Origin: Syntrophaceae bacterium UBA4810
Lineage (GTDB): Bacteria; Desulfobacterota; Syntrophia; Syntrophales; Smithellaceae
NCBI GenBank assembly: GCA_002402545.1
Contig: DHGA01000030.1
Location: forward strand, 1-12,307
Direction: 5' to 3'
Length of the DNA: 12,307 nucleotides
Shown: piece after piece, positions 6,652-12,307 of the stretch
Layout: every line of letters begins with the position of its first letter
Position numbering within the stretch: the stretch's first letter is position 1
Notes under the pieces: model-generated
Databases searched by the model: none
What the model was told of the DNA's origin: nothing
The model's input: the letters and a program-made list of their open reading frames with translations, nothing else
Made by a program: the position numbers and the translations under genes

Positions 6652-8016
6652 CTAGCTGTTTTTTCTATCTTTCACGGGAATATAGTGACGGCGCGGCGCC
6701 ACGCTTTTATACGCCGGACGAATTATTTTGCCGCTGTTAGCTAATTCTTCGATGCGGTGCGCGCTCCAGCCGGCAATTCTGGACATGGCAAATAGCGGAG
6801 TATACAATTCGGGTGGAATATCCAACAGGCGGTAGAGAAGCCCTGAATAAAAGTCGACATTGGCGCTAACGCCTTTATATATTTTTCTTTCATGACCAAT
6901 GATTTCCGGAGCAATTTTTTCGACTCTTTCGTAGAGCCGCATTTCATCGGCAAGGCCTTTTTCCTGAGCCAGTTTCGCCACATGTTCACGCAATATAAGA
7001 GTGCGCGGATCAGAAACTGAATATACCGCGTGCCCCACGCCGTAAATCAATCCGGCGCGATCAAAGGCTTCTTTATTGAGAAGCTTAATAAGATAATTTT
7101 CGATTTGGCGATCATCATCCCAGTTGGATACATTTTTCTTCAAATCTTCGAACATCTGGACAACTTTTATATTCGCGCCGCCGTGGCGGGGACCTTTTAA
7201 CGAACCCATGGCCGCGGCAATCGCCGAATAAGTGTCCGTCCCGCTTGACGTAACCACGTGAACCGTAAAAGAAGAATTGTTTCCGCCACCGTGCTCCGCG
7301 TGCAAAACCAGCGCCAGATCAAGCAATTGTTCTTCCAGTGGTGTGTACTTGCGGTCATGCCTGAGCATGTGTAAAAAATTGGCCGCGGTGGATAAATGCG
7401 GCTGAGGGCTGTGAATAACAAGGCTTTTATTAATGTAGCGATAAGCATGGGCCTGATAGCAATAAACTACCAGCAATGGAAAAACAGCGACTAACTGAAG
7501 GCACTGTCTGAGCACATTGGGAATGCTGATATCCTCCGCGCGCTCATCAAGAACATAGAGGGATAAAATGCTCTGCGAGATGGCATTCATAATGTCGCGG
7601 CTGGAAAGCTTCAAAATAGAGTCATGAACAAAATCATCCGGCAATGTATTGAATGAACTTAGAAGCTTCTGAAATCTCTGCATCTCTTTTTGATCCGGAA
7701 GCTCGCCGAAAAGTAGCAGATAACAGGTTTCTTCAAAACCGTTATGCTTGCCCGCCATAACCCCCTGGACAAGTTCTCTGATATCGATGCCGCGGTATAT
7801 CAAACATCCGGGGCCTAATTCTGATTCGTCATCGCCGATTTGCGTGTGGGACTGCACGTCACCGATTTGCGTCAATCCGGCAAGCACTCCCTTGCCTTTA
7901 ATATCGCGCAAACCTCTTTTGACATCATATTTAGCATATAAAGACGATTCCACAATGCTGCTAGACGCGGCCATTGAGCTTAGTTTCTCTATCCACTTAT
8001 TATCGCTATTTTCCAT
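6652..8016 (-). CDS. gltA: Citrate synthase (citrate/2-methylcitrate synthase family)
   Basis: Condenses acetyl-CoA with oxaloacetate to form citrate, or with propionyl-CoA if a methylcitrate synthase; cytoplasmic. It is 454 aa, with an N-terminal region of about 45 residues ending 'KYDVKRGLRDIKGKGVLAGL', as in the longer citrate synthases common in anaerobes. The catalytic triad is visible: H242 in LHAEHGGGNNSS, H329 in GVGHAVY, and D388 in VDFYSG. The signature GVGHAVYSVSDPR differs slightly from the usual consensus (Val after the first Gly; Ser where R/K/T is usual). 'YRGIDI' and the C-terminal 'RIAGWSAHRIEE' also fit. Start ATG 8016, with AGGGAG seven nucleotides upstream; the in-frame TTG at 8061 is less likely. 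It is monocistronic, with a terminator downstream and a 326-bp spacer upstream. This is the Si-type fold, unrelated to Re-citrate synthase. Citrate versus methylcitrate preference cannot be read here. Confidence 0.93.
   Translation of the reverse strand: MENSDNKWIEKLSSMAASSSIVESSLYAKYDVKRGLRDIKGKGVLAGLTQIGDVQSHTQIGDDESELGPGCLIYRGIDIRELVQGVMAGKHNGFEETCYLLLFGELPDQKEMQRFQKLLSSFNTLPDDFVHDSILKLSSRDIMNAISQSILSLYVLDERAEDISIPNVLRQCLQLVAVFPLLVVYCYQAHAYRYINKSLVIHSPQPHLSTAANFLHMLRHDRKYTPLEEQLLDLALVLHAEHGGGNNSSFTVHVVTSSGTDTYSAIAAAMGSLKGPRHGGANIKVVQMFEDLKKNVSNWDDDRQIENYLIKLLNKEAFDRAGLIYGVGHAVYSVSDPRTLILREHVAKLAQEKGLADEMRLYERVEKIAPEIIGHERKIYKGVSANVDFYSGLLYRLLDIPPELYTPLFAMSRIAGWSAHRIEELANSGKIIRPAYKSVAPRRHYIPVKDRKNS
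7835..7872 (-). repeat. Short direct repeat inside citrate synthase
   Basis: The 11-mer CCGATTTGCGT (plus strand) occurs at 7835-7845 and 7862-7872, a period of 27 bp or nine codons. In the protein it gives TQIGD twice (TQIGDVQSH then TQIGDDESE). It may be a small in-frame duplication just before the YRGIDI core. Confidence 0.6.
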
Positions 8017-8115
8017 AAATAATCTCCCTTTTCCGCTTTTTCTTGCCTGACACAAAAACAATTTTTCGTTTCGTTCATCTAACCTGGAGACACCTACTCT
8101 TAACCATTTGTAGAA

Positions 8116-8143
8116 ATATTATGGCTGCCTGTAAAAATGTCTA
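8116..8143 (-). promoter_or_regulatory. Possible promoter of citrate synthase
   Basis: Minus strand TAGACA (8143-8138) and TAATAT (8121-8116), spaced 16 bp. It would give a 5' leader of about 90 nt. The match is only moderate in a very AT-rich stretch, so other starts are possible. Confidence 0.35.
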
Positions 8144-8296
8144 TATTATTAGCTGATTAAGCAATATATAATTAAGGTTACTACGAAAATGGCTATAGAA
8201 TATCGCGTCGTCTTTGTTTGATGTGGCAATATACCCGATATGCTCACATCCGTCAATCGCTTTATAATTTTGGCGGGAAAAGTATATTTTATTGCG

Positions 8297-8316
8297 AAAA
8301 AAACATTTTATGTTTT
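8297..8316 (-). terminator. Probable terminator of the ketosynthase-plsY operon
   Basis: Minus strand: AAAACAT, 3-nt loop, ATGTTTT (8316-8300), extended by three more T to 8297 (seven T in a row). It starts 26 bp after the plsY stop, the right place to end the operon. The stem is short and AT-rich, so efficiency is doubtful. Confidence 0.45.
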
Positions 8317-8342
8317 GATGAACAAAATATGCCGCAAGCTTT

Positions 8343-8939
8343 TTATTCTTCCTGCTGGGCCCCCGAAGGTTCTTGAGGCTTGCGATAATTGCGAATATTT
8401 TTTCTGTGATTAAAGATAATCAACATAAGTGACGCCGCGGCTCCGGACAAGGCTCCAAGTTTCCATAAACCGTAATTAGCTTGTCCCAAGGCCAAAATAA
8501 AAACCATGAAGAAAGAAGCGATAAAAGTAATCCGAAAAAATCCAAAGGCAATGAGCCAGGCAACAGCGGAAAATAATGCTGTCAAGGGCGCGATAAGCAG
8601 CGTGTATCCCAGGTAATTCGCCACCCCTTTGCCGCCGCGAAATCCGTGAAAACAGGGAAAACTATTTCCCAATATAAGAAAAAAAGCGGCCCAGGGCACG
8701 AATGATATTTTAAGATAATAGCAGGCGATAATGGCTACGGCAAACGCCCTCCCGATATCCAGCAAAAAGATAACCGCCGCCCAACCCATACCCGCCTGAC
8801 GGTAAACGTTTGTCGTGCCGGCATTGCCGCTGAAACTTAAACGGGGGTCTTCCCTGTTGGTCAGCTTAAAAAAGATGATGGCAAAATTAATTGAGCCGGC
8901 CAGATAGGCAAAAAGAAATACTAAAATTGCTCTTAACAT
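8343..8939 (-). CDS. plsY: PlsY-like glycerol-3-phosphate acyltransferase (divergent)
   Basis: Polytopic inner-membrane protein of 198 aa with about five to six helices. PlsY transfers an acyl group from acyl-phosphate to glycerol-3-phosphate, the first step of phospholipid synthesis. Motif 1 'SGNAGTTNVYR' keeps S37 and R47; the glycine-rich loop 'GFRGGKGVA' is at 99-107; motif 3 keeps H178, N181 and E190. Several usually conserved positions differ: F36 replaces the first Gly of GSGN, R64-A65 replaces the KG of DxxKG, and N92 replaces the His of GHxFP. The start ATG 8939 is preceded by AAAGG, eight nucleotides away. It is the last gene of the operon, 3 bp after the dehydratase, so it is surely co-transcribed with it. 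It may be the cell's housekeeping PlsY, or a paralog dedicated to the acyl product of the operon; sequence alone does not decide. Confidence 0.88.
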   Translation of the reverse strand: MLRAILVFLFAYLAGSINFAIIFFKLTNREDPRLSFSGNAGTTNVYRQAGMGWAAVIFLLDIGRAFAVAIIACYYLKISFVPWAAFFLILGNSFPCFHGFRGGKGVANYLGYTLLIAPLTALFSAVAWLIAFGFFRITFIASFFMVFILALGQANYGLWKLGALSGAAASLMLIIFNHRKNIRNYRKPQEPSGAQQEE

Positions 8940-8942
8940 ATT

Positions 8943-9803
8943 TTATACCTTTATCCATCGAGGCGGCCGCAGCCGTCCCTGTGTGACATCGCGCATTTCC
9001 AAAGAGCTTATTGCTTCGCACAATACACCATCATTATCGTAAATCCAAGCGTCGAAAATTAATTTTTGCTTTTCGATATCTTTCGGCCAAACCCGGCATA
9101 AATAGCTTTCACCTTTTTTTGTTTGCCGGCGGATTACTCTTTTTCCAAAACCTATGGGAAACGGAACTATTTCAGTGAAGCGCTGTCCCCAGACGCAGGC
9201 CATATGCATTGCCGCGTCAAAGGGAAAAGGCGAACCGAGAGTTGCATCATCCGCTTGTGCGGATCCTCCGGAAATATACCCCAACGCGCCCTGGTCCGAA
9301 ACAGACAAATCGCCCGTAATATTTTGATAAGCCTCTCCGAAAGGGACAAGTTCGCGATAGATGGTGGCCGATGGCACGCTGATGCACCGTCCGCTGAGTT
9401 TTTCGATATCGCGAAACGGGGAGGCGGGCAGGAAACAATCTGTATTCTGTGAGAATTTTACAAAAGCATGCTCAGCCATACGCTTTACTTTATTGGTTTT
9501 TGCCCGAACCACCGTCAAAAGAGCGGAGTTAATATTGCCGGATTCATCTTTTGAGATTTCCAGAATAACCGCCTGCTTATTTGCCTTGACGTCAATCGAT
9601 AAAAAACGCGGAAAGCGCGCTTGTGATAGGCAGAAAATATCGGCTTGAGGATAAAAGCTTTTGACGGCTTTGGCCAGAATAATCAAAGATTCTACCGCTG
9701 GCAGAATAGCCTTGCCTTCAAAATAGTGATCACGCAGATAGGGAAATATTTCTATTTCCATTTCGTGGCGTGTTTTTTTATCTACTTGGGAAATGATGTC
9801 CAT
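8943..9803 (-). CDS. Double-hotdog dehydratase, polyketide-synthase DH-like
   Basis: 286 aa, the size of two fused hotdog folds. The first half has the PKS dehydratase motif HxxxGxxxxP as 'HYFEGKAILP' (residues 26-35, catalytic H26). The second half has the matching DxxxH/Q motif as 'FDAAMH' (D196, H200). Together these are the His-Asp pair that removes water from beta-hydroxyacyl thioesters in modular and iterative PKS. Here the domain is a free-standing protein, whereas it is usually embedded in a multidomain synthase. The start ATG 9803 overlaps the end of the thioesterase gene by 22 bp, suggesting translational coupling. There is no clear ribosome binding site, and a second Met at residue 15 would begin only 11 residues before the catalytic His. 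It probably acts on intermediates made by the two ketosynthases upstream. Family assignment rests on the motif pair and length; substrate unknown. Confidence 0.75.
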   Translation of the reverse strand: MDIISQVDKKTRHEMEIEIFPYLRDHYFEGKAILPAVESLIILAKAVKSFYPQADIFCLSQARFPRFLSIDVKANKQAVILEISKDESGNINSALLTVVRAKTNKVKRMAEHAFVKFSQNTDCFLPASPFRDIEKLSGRCISVPSATIYRELVPFGEAYQNITGDLSVSDQGALGYISGGSAQADDATLGSPFPFDAAMHMACVWGQRFTEIVPFPIGFGKRVIRRQTKKGESYLCRVWPKDIEKQKLIFDAWIYDNDGVLCEAISSLEMRDVTQGRLRPPRWIKV

Positions 9804-10261
9804 AGTTGAACTGTTTTGGGATCAACCGCAACCGGAATTCCTTTCAGATTCATGGCGCAGTGTTTCGTAAAACCGGTGCAGATTAAATGCCCGTTTTCCG
9901 CGTGCGTGATGACATAATCAAACTGAAGCTTGACCCTTTGCAGATTTACGGGCCGCGTGTGAATATACATCATATCATCGTAATATAAAGGCTGATAGAA
10001 ACTCACGCCTAGATCAAAAATCGGATAAACGTAACCGCTGGCTTCTATTTCCTTATATGGGTAGGCCAGATCCCGCATCAGTGAGGTGCGCCCGAGTTCA
10101 AAATAGCGCAGATAATTGGAATGGTAAACAACCTCCGAGCGGTCGGTATCCGCGTACAGTGTGCGGTGCTGGCAGCGGTGCCAGACGAAGTCCGTCGTCT
10201 GATCACGCACGTATTTTTCATTATCCTGATAAATTTCCGGCTTAAAAGGCTTGGGCTTCAT
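9782..10261 (-). CDS. Acyl-CoA/acyl-ACP thioesterase, 4HBT hotdog family (YbgC-like)
   Basis: A 159-aa single-hotdog protein. The family signature is 'LYADTDRSEVVYHSNYLRYF' at 35-54, with D40 in the place of the catalytic Asp of 4-hydroxybenzoyl-CoA thioesterase and E55/R58 in the following helix (FELGR). The usual Gly three residues after that Asp is Glu43. About 28 residues precede the fold, longer than in YbgC. It would hydrolyse, or possibly transfer, an acyl thioester; in this context it likely releases the finished acyl chain. Start ATG 10261 with AGAGGAG ten nucleotides upstream, overlapping the stop of the preceding ketosynthase gene region (gap 5 bp). It overlaps the dehydratase start by 22 bp. 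Family sure, substrate unknown. Confidence 0.88.
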   Translation of the reverse strand: MKPKPFKPEIYQDNEKYVRDQTTDFVWHRCQHRTLYADTDRSEVVYHSNYLRYFELGRTSLMRDLAYPYKEIEASGYVYPIFDLGVSFYQPLYYDDMMYIHTRPVNLQRVKLQFDYVITHAENGHLICTGFTKHCAMNLKGIPVAVDPKTVQLWTSFPK

Positions 10262-10266
10262 TTAAT

Positions 10267-11532
10267 CTAAACTCCTCTAAATATTACACAGCAGTTCGTT
10301 CCGCCAAAACCAAAAGCGTTGGAAAGGGCGATTTCATATTTTTGCTGGCGCGCTTCATTGGGCACGACATCAACATCCGCCAAAATTGGGTCAGGCAGAT
10401 GATTGATCGTGGGCAAAATGATCCCCTTGCTCATTCCTTCAATAGTGAGCGCGGCTTCAATGGCGGCAGTCGCGCCCAGCGTGTGGCCCAACTGTGATTT
10501 ATTGGAAGAAACAGGAATCTTTTCTATTTGCTTGCCGAAAACTTCTCTCAGGCATTTTATTTCCATCGCGTCACCCTTGGGCGTGGATGTACCGTGCGCG
10601 TTAATATATTGAATGTCTTCGGGCTTTAAGCCCGCGTCGTCAATAGTTTCTTTAAGCGCGCGGATAATCGTCGGGGCGTGCGGAGCGGTATAATGATGCG
10701 CGTCCGATGTCCAGCCGATTCCTAAAACTTCCGCTTTCGGTTTGAGTCCGTAGGTCTTGATTACTTCTTCCGCCGCAAGCACAACCACTCCCGCGCCTTC
10801 AGAAAGCACAAAGCCGCGCCGGTCGGCGCTGAAAGGGCGCGACGCGCGTCCGTGTTCGTTATAAGCGCGATCGCCGGGCTGCACTTTAATTGTCGCGTTC
10901 ATGTTCGCGAAGCCATGGATGATTTCGGGCATAATCGGCGTATCCGCGCCGCCCGCCAGAACAAAATCACAATCTCCGTCACGGATCATCCGCGCGCCGA
11001 TGCCGATAGCGTGATTTCCGGAAGCGCAGGCACCCTGCGGCGAAAAAATCGGGCCGGTAAATTTTAAAAGCACTCCCGCTTTGCCGGAAGGAAGATTGGC
11101 GCACAAGTTCGGCAGCAGATAAGGACTCACGCGCAGCGGGCCGCGTTTTTCCAGATCGTGCGCGGCTATGCGAAAAGCGTCCGAACCATTAATCGCTGAA
11201 CCGATAAGACAAGCCATACGCGGTGCTATTTTGTCGTCCATCACAATACCCGCGTTTTCCAGTGCCTCCTTGCAGACCGCCATCGTTAAAATCACAAAAG
11301 CCGCGTTCCAGTTATAAATTTCTTTGGCGTCGGTAAAAGCCAAATCGAGGGGATTCCAATCGGGAATTTCGCCAACGATATCGCAGGCGGAATCCACCTG
11401 ACAGCGCGTAACTTTGCGAAAACCCGCCTCGCCTTTCACCGCGCGCCGCCAGGTTTTATCAAAAGTTGCGCCCAGAGGCGTGGCCGCGCCGTAGCCGACA
11501 ACAAATACTTTTCTATTCAGTGGTGCTTTCAT
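10267..11532 (-). CDS. Beta-ketoacyl-ACP synthase (FabF/KS-II-like)
   Basis: 421 aa, full length for a FabF-type condensing enzyme, which extends an acyl-ACP with malonyl-ACP. The thiolase fold opens with 'VVGYGAATPLG' and the catalytic triad is complete: C169 in 'GACASG', H313 in 'NAHGTSTPKGD' and H350 in 'NKSQLGHTLGA', then 'NAFGFGGTN' near the end. The residue two before the Cys is Gly, where Thr is usual. Start ATG 11532; the nearest AAGGGA is about 15 nt upstream, farther than normal, so translation may depend on coupling to the ketosynthase upstream, which ends 19 bp before. It is clearly homologous to that upstream gene, so the pair probably arose by duplication. Both keep Cys, so this is not a typical ketosynthase/chain-length-factor pair. 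It is unlikely to be the housekeeping fabF, given the neighbours. Confidence 0.92.
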   Translation of the reverse strand: MKAPLNRKVFVVGYGAATPLGATFDKTWRRAVKGEAGFRKVTRCQVDSACDIVGEIPDWNPLDLAFTDAKEIYNWNAAFVILTMAVCKEALENAGIVMDDKIAPRMACLIGSAINGSDAFRIAAHDLEKRGPLRVSPYLLPNLCANLPSGKAGVLLKFTGPIFSPQGACASGNHAIGIGARMIRDGDCDFVLAGGADTPIMPEIIHGFANMNATIKVQPGDRAYNEHGRASRPFSADRRGFVLSEGAGVVVLAAEEVIKTYGLKPKAEVLGIGWTSDAHHYTAPHAPTIIRALKETIDDAGLKPEDIQYINAHGTSTPKGDAMEIKCLREVFGKQIEKIPVSSNKSQLGHTLGATAAIEAALTIEGMSKGIILPTINHLPDPILADVDVVPNEARQQKYEIALSNAFGFGGTNCCVIFRGV

Positions 11533-11551
11533 AATTAATAATTTTTATCCC

Positions 11552-12307
11552 TTACACGATTCTGCGCAAAACCAAACAGGAATTGCAGCCACCGAAACCG
11601 AAGGCGTTTTTCAGCAAAAATTCCTGAGGTAATTTCCTGGCTCCTTCAGCCACACAATCAATATTGATTTCCGGATCCGGCAGATAATTTATCGTCGGCA
11701 GCAAAACGTCGCCCAGCATTCCTTCCATGGCAAAAATTGTCTCCAGGGCGGAAGACGCGCCCATCGCGTGCCCCACCTGCGATTTATTGGCGGAAACCGG
11801 CGGCGTTTCTCTTCCGAAAACATTGGTTAGCGCGTCAGCTTCAACCTTGTCGCCTATTTTTGTTGATGTGGCATGCGCGTTGACCGAGTTAATGTCTTGT
11901 GGCTTCAGGTTAGCATTGCTGATTGCTTCGCTGATGCATCTTTGCACCGTATCCAGCTTGGGCGCGACAAAATGTCCCGCATCCGAAGTCATCGCCCAAC
12001 CGGCAATTTCTATTTTTGGCTTTAGCCCGTGCGCGCGCGCGAATTCATCAGTAGCAATAATTATAGCGCCCGCTCCTTCGGAAACAACAAAACCCCGGCG
12101 GGTTGCCGAAAACGGCCGGCTGGTTTTTTCCGGCGGTTCATGCGGCTGCCCTTCCTTCGGACGATACGCTCCGTTCATTGTGGCAAATCCCGCGACAATC
12201 GGCTCGACCAGCGGAAAATCAACCGCGCCGCCGATAACTACATCAGCCATATTTCTTTGCAGGAGCATCTCGCCGATAATCAGCGATGTTATTCCCGTCG
12301 CGCAGGC
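11552..12307 (-). CDS. Beta-ketoacyl-ACP synthase, partial (N-terminus beyond the window)
   Basis: C-terminal 251 residues of a second FabF-like ketosynthase. The frame is open to the last base: the first visible codons read ACATGITSL, so the catalytic Cys is the second codon (12304-12302). The other active-site residues are present: His in 'NAHATSTKIGD' (codon 11875-11873; HATST in place of HGTST, as also found in mycobacterial KasA) and His in 'NKSQVGHAMGA' (11770-11768). The end has 'NAFGFGGCN', where Cys replaces the usual Thr. It matches the next gene along its whole visible length, for example 'SRPFSA-RRGFV-SEGAG' and 'GLKPK'. About 165 residues should lie outside. It is the most upstream gene of the operon that can be seen; more genes, including a carrier protein, may precede it. 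Confidence 0.93.
   Translation of the reverse strand, partial: ACATGITSLIIGEMLLQRNMADVVIGGAVDFPLVEPIVAGFATMNGAYRPKEGQPHEPPEKTSRPFSATRRGFVVSEGAGAIIIATDEFARAHGLKPKIEIAGWAMTSDAGHFVAPKLDTVQRCISEAISNANLKPQDINSVNAHATSTKIGDKVEADALTNVFGRETPPVSANKSQVGHAMGASSALETIFAMEGMLGDVLLPTINYLPDPEINIDCVAEGARKLPQEFLLKNAFGFGGCNSCLVLRRIV

Larger units (their letters stand above)
8017..8342. other. Gene-free spacer between plsY and citrate synthase
   Basis: 326 bp, clearly more A/T-rich than its surroundings. It holds the ribosome binding site and probable promoter of citrate synthase on its left and a probable plsY terminator on its right. The middle (about 8145-8290) shows no convincing gene, RNA or repeat. The longest unexplained frame is a 51-codon plus-strand frame at 8221-8376 that runs into the end of plsY and has no ribosome binding site. 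Confidence 0.7.

Noticed and set aside
8221..8376. 51-codon plus-strand frame in the spacer before plsY
   Set aside because: It has no ribosome binding site or recognisable features, runs antisense into the plsY 3' end and crosses the probable plsY terminator.
8333..8384. Inverted repeat CGCAAGC/GCTTGCG around the plsY stop codon
   Set aside because: Seven-bp arms 38 bp apart, mostly within coding sequence; could occur by chance, and the hairpin at 8300-8316 is the better terminator candidate.
9123..9648. Several overlapping 60-109-codon frames within the dehydratase gene
   Set aside because: They are mutually overlapping frames on both strands with basic, low-complexity composition and no start signals; shadows of the dehydratase gene.
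8343..12307. Assignment of the operon as an aryl polyene or ladderane cluster
   Set aside because: No carrier protein, ketoreductase, AMP ligase, desaturase or methyltransferase is visible, and the long double-hotdog dehydratase does not match the short dehydratases of aryl polyene clusters.

Overview
The window looks like bacterial chromosome of moderate G+C with dense genes, short spacers and ordinary sigma70-like promoters. The gene set (cytochrome bd oxidase, a small exported superoxide-reductase-like protein, a lipoprotein MsrA-MsrB fusion, an MTA/SAH deaminase, citrate synthase and a fatty-acid-synthase-like operon) suits a Gram-negative anaerobe or microaerobe that has to cope with oxygen. 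A Desulfobacterota (deltaproteobacterial, Syntrophus/Smithella-like) origin is my guess from gene style only. There is no rRNA or other marker to settle it. I saw no tRNA, rRNA, insertion sequence, CRISPR array or phage gene.

Layout, left to right. 1-1059 (+): C-terminal 352 residues of an OFA-like major facilitator transporter, cut by the window edge. 1080-3434 (-): cydA then cydB, the two subunits of a cytochrome bd quinol oxidase with a short Q-loop. 3435-3581: a divergent promoter region with two well-formed promoters back to back. 3582-3950 (+): a 122-aa exported protein that resembles the superoxide-reductase iron domain but lacks one iron-ligand His; a strong intrinsic terminator follows. 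4055-5383 (+): MTA/SAH deaminase. 5404-6507 (-): lipoprotein MsrAB. 6652-8016 (-): citrate synthase with its own terminator. 8017-8342: a 326-bp gene-free spacer. 8343-12307 (-): five tightly packed genes in transcription order ketosynthase (partial at the window edge), ketosynthase, hotdog thioesterase, double-hotdog dehydratase, PlsY-like acyltransferase.

How the genes fit together. The left half holds three oxygen-related functions close together: O2 removal at the membrane (CydAB), a possible periplasmic superoxide- or metal-related protein sharing the cyd promoter region, and repair of oxidised methionine outside the cytoplasm (MsrAB). The right half is the most unusual part. Two ketosynthases that both keep the active-site Cys are run together with a thioesterase, a polyketide-type dehydratase and a glycerol-3-phosphate-type acyltransferase. 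This suggests a dedicated pathway that builds a special acyl chain and transfers it to a glycerol-type acceptor. Carrier protein and ketoreductase genes are not in view and would be expected upstream, beyond position 12307.

Start sites were corrected for four genes. cydA, the 122-aa protein, the deaminase and citrate synthase each have an upstream in-frame TTG; I chose the downstream ATG because of ribosome-binding-site placement (cydA, the 122-aa protein, citrate synthase) or because the TTG falls inside a terminator hairpin (deaminase).
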